DNA of 8,052 nt from an uncultured Faecalibacterium sp. (lineage in GTDB: Bacteria > Bacillota > Clostridia > Oscillospirales > Ruminococcaceae): NCBI GenBank assembly GCA_937917475.1, contig CALDNF010000198.1, positions 1-8,052 on the forward strand. Reading direction: 5' to 3'. A program made the translations under genes and the position numbers. The notes below the pieces were generated by a model. The model ran no database searches. It had not been told where the DNA came from and was given only the letters and a program-made list of their open reading frames with translations. Positions 4,486 to 8,052 of this stretch are shown here, one piece after another. Each line of letters opens with the position of its first letter. The stretch's first letter is position 1.

Positions 4486-6912
4486 ATGCAGTTGGATAAG
4501 GAAAAGGAAAAACGGCAGGCACAGGAACGCCGCCGTCAGCTGGCAAGGCAGATCGCCCGGGAACTTGCACCCCGGACGGTGAAGGTGCTGGGCGGCGACG
4601 AAGTGCTGGAAGCAGAGCTGCGGGAGGAAAAATTTCCCCTTGCCGCAGAGGGGGAGACTCCGGAGCTTCTGATCGTGTCAGGGCTCGGGGAGACCGAGCT
4701 TCCGGATGTTGTGGCCTGTGATAAGGTGCTGCTCTTCGGCAGCCATGCGGAGGATGTGGCTGAGGGCGCACAAAAGCTGGTGGAGCAGGGATTCTACCGG
4801 AACTTCAAGTGGAAATGCCGGGACCGCTCGGTGGCAACGGCATTGTTCTGCCGTCAGGCCGCTGCGCCGGAGGCCGGGGAACTGATCGAGGGTTATGAGC
4901 GGGAGATCGCTTTCCTGCATGAGCAGACCCTCCGGGCCGAGAAGGTCAGCAGCGAGTCGGTGGCGTCCATTGAGCGGCTGCGCAGCGATCTGGCTCTCAG
5001 CCGCAGCCATGAGCAGCAGCTGGAAACGACCCTGAACAGTGTCACCAATTCGACCTTCTGGAAGATGAGCTGGCCTTTGCGGTATCTGGTGAGCAAGTGC
5101 CGCCAGATCGGACAGACCTTCCCGCTGTTTGTGTTCTTTGCTACCCTGCATCGGATCGGCATTTCCGGGATGCGGGAGCAGGCCCGGGCCCGGCGGGAGT
5201 ATGCAAAGCTCTTCCCGGGCAAGGCTATGCCCGCAGACCGCTTTGCAACGCCGGAACTTCTGGTGAAGCAGGCGGGAAGCCAGCCTGATGGGCCCATGAT
5301 CAGCATTGTGGTGCCTTTGTACAACACGCCGCAGAATTTCCTTGAGGAACTGCTGGACTCGGTGCAGAATCAGACATACCGGAATTGGGAGCTCTGCATG
5401 GTGGATGCCGGGCAGGATGAGAATGTGGCCCGGATCGTCAAGGACCGTGCCCGCACCGACAGCCGCATCCGCTACCAGAAGCTTGCTGAGAACGAGGGCA
5501 TTGCGGGCAACACTAACCACGGCTTTGAGATGGTACAGGGCGATTACATTGCCCTGCTGGATCATGATGATATCCTTCATCCCTGCGCTCTCTGGTATGT
5601 GGCACAGGCTGTGGCCCAGCAGGGAGCCGACTTCGTCTACACCGACGAGGTGACGTTTGAGGGCGATATCGACCACCTGACCGTTTACCACTTCAAGCCG
5701 GATTATACGCTGGATAACCTGCGTTCCAACAACTATATCTGCCACCTCAGCGTCTTTAAAGCCAGCCTGCTGGCCAAGGTGGGCGGCGGCGAGCGGAATG
5801 AGTACAACGGCAGTCAGGATTATGACCTCTACCTCCGCCTCACCGAGCAGGCGGAAAAGGTAGTCCACATTCCGCATCTGCTTTACTACTGGCGTTCCAG
5901 CCCCGCCAGCGTGGCAAGTAATATTTCGGCAAAACTTTACTGCCTGGAAGCTGCCGTCAAGGCCCTCTATGCCCATTATGAGCGGGTGGGCGTGCCGGTG
6001 GACGGCGTGTCCATGATCCCCAATACCCCGGGCTTCTACAAGACCGATTATACCATCACCAGACCCGGCCGGGTCAGCATCCTGATCCCCACCTGCGATC
6101 ATGTGGACGATCTGGAGACCTGCATCGATTCCATCTATGCCCGCACTACCTACCCGGATTTTGAGGTCATCCTGATCGAGAACAACAGCAGGGACCCCGA
6201 AACCTTCCGTACCTATGAGCGGATGCAGAAAGCTCACCCGGATAACCTGAAAGTCGTCACCTGGGAGGGCAAGGGCTTCAACTACAGTGCCCTGAACAAC
6301 TTCGGCGAGAAGTATGCGACCGGCGAGTATATCCTTCTGCTCAACAACGATACCGAGGTCATCACTCCCAAATGGCTGGAAGAGATGGTCATGTACGCCC
6401 AGCAGGAGCGGGTGGGCTGTGTCGGCGTCAAGCTGCTGTACCCCGATGACACCATCCAGCACGCAGGCATTGGATTTGGCTTCCTGACGCTGGCCGGGCA
6501 TATGCACAAGAACTTCCCGGCAGGCCATCCCGGCTACATGGGCCGTCTGGTCTATGCGCAGGATGTGTACGCCGTCACCGCTGCCTGCCTGATGATCCGC
6601 AAGAACGTCTATGAAGAAGTGGGCGGTCTGGACGAGAGCTTTGCCGTGGCCTTCAACGATGTGGATTTCTGCGTGCGGGTGCGCAAGGCGGGCTATACCA
6701 ACGTCTTTACTCCCTTTGCACAGCTCTATCACTATGAGAGCAAGAGCCGTGGTCTGGACGAGAGCCCCGAGAAGCGGAAGCGTTTCGTCTCCGAGGTGGA
6801 GCGGTTCCAGAAGCGGTGGAAGGCAGAGCTGGAAGCAGGCGATCCCTGCATGAATCCCAACTTTGACCGGATGAAGGAAGATTTTACCTTCGATATCAAG
6901 CCGCTGGAGTGA
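4486..6912 (+). CDS. Multidomain glycosyltransferase with two tandem GT2 domains
   Basis: From ATG 4486 the protein has 808 residues. An in-frame ATG at 4402 would give 836, but it lies before the likely promoter. The first 130 or so residues begin with a highly charged helix, then an alternating alpha/beta segment (P-E-L-L-I-V-S-G near 60; D-K-V-L-L-F-G-S near 79-86) of unknown role. Residues about 132-187 look like a coiled coil, followed by N-S-T-F-W-K-M-S-W-P-L-R (188-199), a motif I associate with multidomain polysaccharide glycosyltransferases. The first GT2 domain (about 271-500) has S-I-V-V-P-L-Y-N, a D-H-D-D metal/nucleotide motif at 359-362 and Q-D-Y-D at 444-447. The second (about 529-760) has S-I-L-I-P-T-C, N-N-D-T-E at 620-624 and N-D-V-D at 724-727. 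Both keep catalytic-type residues, so two linkages may be made by one enzyme. No membrane segment is clear, so it probably acts on the cytoplasmic face on a lipid-linked glycan. The exact sugar is unknown. Confidence 0.9.
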   Translation: MQLDKEKEKRQAQERRRQLARQIARELAPRTVKVLGGDEVLEAELREEKFPLAAEGETPELLIVSGLGETELPDVVACDKVLLFGSHAEDVAEGAQKLVEQGFYRNFKWKCRDRSVATALFCRQAAAPEAGELIEGYEREIAFLHEQTLRAEKVSSESVASIERLRSDLALSRSHEQQLETTLNSVTNSTFWKMSWPLRYLVSKCRQIGQTFPLFVFFATLHRIGISGMREQARARREYAKLFPGKAMPADRFATPELLVKQAGSQPDGPMISIVVPLYNTPQNFLEELLDSVQNQTYRNWELCMVDAGQDENVARIVKDRARTDSRIRYQKLAENEGIAGNTNHGFEMVQGDYIALLDHDDILHPCALWYVAQAVAQQGADFVYTDEVTFEGDIDHLTVYHFKPDYTLDNLRSNNYICHLSVFKASLLAKVGGGERNEYNGSQDYDLYLRLTEQAEKVVHIPHLLYYWRSSPASVASNISAKLYCLEAAVKALYAHYERVGVPVDGVSMIPNTPGFYKTDYTITRPGRVSILIPTCDHVDDLETCIDSIYARTTYPDFEVILIENNSRDPETFRTYERMQKAHPDNLKVVTWEGKGFNYSALNNFGEKYATGEYILLLNNDTEVITPKWLEEMVMYAQQERVGCVGVKLLYPDDTIQHAGIGFGFLTLAGHMHKNFPAGHPGYMGRLVYAQDVYAVTAACLMIRKNVYEEVGGLDESFAVAFNDVDFCVRVRKAGYTNVFTPFAQLYHYESKSRGLDESPEKRKRFVSEVERFQKRWKAELEAGDPCMNPNFDRMKEDFTFDIKPLE

Positions 6913-6919
6913 GACAAAA

Positions 6920-7735
6920 GTGACAACGAAAAGAGGAACACAGGTGGAGTTATCGGCAGCGATCGTGATCTATAACTGCTGGGAAGAAGCGGTTCAGGCG
7001 GCGGCAACGGTGCTGGAATACACCCGCCGCCACCCACTGACCCTCTATCTGGTGGATAACGCCAGTCCGGACGGCAGCGGGGCCCATCTGGAAGAAGCAG
7101 TGCGGAAGGGCTGCCTGGCCTGCGCCCCGGGTCAGCGGGTGGAGGTGATCTGCCGCCAGACCAACGGCGGTTTTGGAACCGGCCACAACACCGTCCTGCC
7201 CCGGCTGACCAGCGATTATCACTTTATCCTGAACCCGGATATCCAGCTGACGGCAGATACCCTCAGCGATCTTGCTGACTGGATGGCGGAACACCCGGAC
7301 GCCGTGATGGCCCGCCCGGGGCTGAAATTCCCCGATGGCCGGGAACAGCGGCTCCCGCTTCGCCGGTGCAGCCTCCGGCCCATGGTCTATCGGCAGCTGC
7401 CGTTTCTGAAATTCTGGGCAAAATATAACGATCAGTATTTGATGGCAGACCGGGATCTGACCCGGCCCACTGAAATTGAGTTCTGCACCGGCAGCTTTTC
7501 GGCGGTGCGGACTGCGGAGTTCAAAGAGGTGGGCGGCTTTGACGAGCACTATTTCATGTACGTCGAGGACGCTGACCTGACCCAGAAGATGCGGACGAAA
7601 GGCAAGGCGTATCTGGTGCCCCAGTATACCGCCATCCATGCATGGCATCGTGCGGCCCACCGCAGCTTAAAGCCGTTTCTCTGGCAGGCGGGGAGCCTGC
7701 TGCGGTATTTCTCCAAGTGGGGGTTCAAATTCTGA
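6920..7735 (+). CDS. GT2-family glycosyltransferase, rhamnosyltransferase-like
   Basis: This 271-residue single-domain GT2 enzyme starts at GTG 6920, eight bases after the previous stop, so the two genes are co-transcribed. Visible motifs are A-I-V-I-Y-N (14-19), V-D-N-A-S (45-49), N-G-G-F-G-T-G-H-N (82-90), N-P-D-I-Q-L (105-110, the DXD-equivalent), T-G-S-F-S-A-V-R (190-197), G-F-D-E-H-Y-F-M-Y-V-E-D-A-D-L (206-220) with the likely catalytic acids, and H-A-W-H near 240. This set matches WbbL/RfbN-like enzymes, many of which transfer rhamnose from dTDP-L-rhamnose to a lipid-linked glycan. The nearby rmlA supports that donor, but the sugar cannot be proven from sequence. A second GTG at 6944 has a better-spaced AGAGG (6932-6936) and would shorten the protein by eight residues. 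A strong terminator follows. Confidence 0.9.
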   Translation: MTTKRGTQVELSAAIVIYNCWEEAVQAAATVLEYTRRHPLTLYLVDNASPDGSGAHLEEAVRKGCLACAPGQRVEVICRQTNGGFGTGHNTVLPRLTSDYHFILNPDIQLTADTLSDLADWMAEHPDAVMARPGLKFPDGREQRLPLRRCSLRPMVYRQLPFLKFWAKYNDQYLMADRDLTRPTEIEFCTGSFSAVRTAEFKEVGGFDEHYFMYVEDADLTQKMRTKGKAYLVPQYTAIHAWHRAAHRSLKPFLWQAGSLLRYFSKWGFKF

Positions 7736-7740
7736 ATACA

Positions 7741-7796
7741 GGAGCGGTCTTTGCAGAAAATTTGCTGCAAGGGCCGCTTCTTTCTTGCTTTTTTTT
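7741..7796 (+). terminator. Rho-independent terminator of the glycosyltransferase unit
   Basis: A 16-base-pair stem with three G-T pairs joins 7741-7756 to 7765-7780 around an eight-base loop. The T-rich tail at 7781-7796 ends in eight Ts. It begins six bases after the stop of the 271-residue glycosyltransferase and separates that unit from rmlA. Confidence 0.93.
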
Positions 7797-7820
7797 CGGA
7801 TTGATAGTAGAATAAAGTGT

Positions 7821-7863
7821 AAAACTATCTTGTCCCGGCCTAAAGGCGGCGGAAGATGGTTTT
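7821..7863 (+). other. Long imperfect hairpin upstream of rmlA
   Basis: The arms AAAACTATCTT (7821-7831) and AAGATGGTTTT (7853-7863) pair over 11 positions with one T-G pair. They enclose, after a bulged G, a GC-rich inner stem with two mismatches and a TAAA loop (7841-7844). It lies between the preceding terminator and the predicted rmlA promoter, so it is either part of a longer alternative leader or a DNA element. It is too weak in T residues for a typical terminator, and I do not recognise it as a known riboswitch. Confidence 0.45.
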
Positions 7864-7874
7864 GCGCAGCATTG

Positions 7875-7903
7875 TTGACAGCGGACGCAGCTCCGCTTTG
7901 AAT
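7875..7903 (+). promoter_or_regulatory. Promoter of rmlA with an inverted repeat filling the spacer
   Basis: A consensus TTGACA (7875-7880) and TTGAAT (7898-7903) are spaced by 17 bases. AGCGGA (7880-7885) and TCCGCT (7892-7897) form a perfect 6-base inverted repeat around six bases, and together they occupy the spacer almost exactly. A repressor bound there would block RNA polymerase. The leader from about 7910 includes a small hairpin, CAGGGG-AAAG-CCTCTG (7915-7930). Confidence 0.65.
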
Positions 7904-7985
7904 ATTACGGGGCACAGGGGAAAGCCTCTGGTCCTCGTACAGCTGCACAACTTTTTTCATCATCAATTAAAGGAGTGCGCAAAAA

Positions 7986-8052
7986 ATGAAAGGTATTATT
8001 CTGGCCGGCGGTGCCGGCACCCGGCTCTATCCGCTGACGATGGTCACCAGCA
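7986..8052 (+). CDS. rmlA: Glucose-1-phosphate thymidylyltransferase, N-terminal end (partial)
   Basis: The first 22 codons read M-K-G-I-I-L-A-G-G-A-G-T-R-L-Y-P-L-T and onward. This includes the nucleotide-binding signature G-G-x-G-T-R-L-Y-P of RmlA/RfbA. The enzyme joins glucose-1-phosphate and dTTP to make dTDP-glucose, the first step to dTDP-L-rhamnose. The Tyr-Pro after R-L favours RmlA over other sugar nucleotidyltransferases, but only the N-terminus is present. AGGAG at 7971-7975 lies ten bases before the ATG. It has its own promoter and is separated by a terminator from the glycosyltransferases, although function links them. Confidence 0.9.
   Translation, partial: MKGIILAGGAGTRLYPLTMVTS

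Noticed and set aside
4678..6732. A 684-codon minus-strand frame across the tandem glycosyltransferase
   Set aside because: Both GT2 domains are intact on the plus strand. The reverse frame is a composition shadow.
7667..7966. A 99-codon minus-strand frame starting with three Met codons
   Set aside because: There is no ribosome binding site before it. It runs through the terminator and into the glycosyltransferase on the other strand, and the product is not recognisable.
7856..8052. A plus-strand open frame from ATG 7856 that could be a leader peptide before rmlA, with Phe-Phe and His-His codon pairs
   Set aside because: It starts upstream of the likely rmlA transcription start, stays open into rmlA in another frame, has no properly spaced ribosome binding site, and its codon pairs do not match an attenuation logic for sugar synthesis.
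1..8052. CRISPR arrays, tRNA or rRNA genes, insertion sequences
   Set aside because: I found no regularly spaced direct repeats, cloverleaf-like segments, transposase motifs or terminal inverted repeats with target duplications.

Overview
The window looks like chromosome from a moderately GC-rich Gram-positive Clostridia-type bacterium. The rpsO-pnp order, strong AGGAGG-like ribosome binding sites, sigma-A-type promoters (several with an extended -10), a SpoIID/LytB-domain wall protein and low-GC regulatory islands between GC-rich genes all fit the Oscillospiraceae/Ruminococcaceae. A Faecalibacterium-like genome is my best guess; this is inferred from gene character, not from a search.

Layout. 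(1) Positions 1-2435 are housekeeping: the last codons of rpsO (S15), its strong terminator, a leader of about 160 bases, and a complete pnp (polynucleotide phosphorylase). The segment ends in a bidirectional terminator. (2) Positions 2434-3150 are a visibly AT-richer island holding a minus-strand Phd/Doc-type toxin-antitoxin operon. Antitoxin and toxin overlap by ATGA. A 26-base imperfect palindrome covers the -35 region of the antitoxin promoter. (3) Positions 3115-4351 hold a perfect inverted repeat in the divergent intergenic region, then a secreted SpoIID/LytB-domain protein that probably starts at an unlisted TTG. (4) Positions 4395-7796 hold a two-gene glycosyltransferase unit with its own promoter: an 808-residue protein with two GT2 domains, then a 271-residue single-domain GT2 enzyme. 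A strong terminator closes the unit. (5) Positions 7797-8052 hold a structured leader and promoter, then the first 22 codons of rmlA (glucose-1-phosphate thymidylyltransferase).

How the genes fit together. rpsO and pnp are a conserved translation/RNA-decay pair. The toxin-antitoxin pair is an accessory insertion between pnp and the envelope genes. The glycosyltransferases and rmlA point to a cell-surface polysaccharide. RmlA makes dTDP-glucose for dTDP-L-rhamnose, and the 271-residue GT2 enzyme resembles rhamnosyltransferases, so a rhamnose-containing polymer is likely. The SpoIID-domain protein next door is probably a peptidoglycan-acting enzyme or enhancer of the same envelope. No strongly novel system was found. 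The most interesting points are the start-site corrections, the operator-like palindromes, the tandem-GT2 protein with an unusual N-terminal extension, and the structured rmlA leader.
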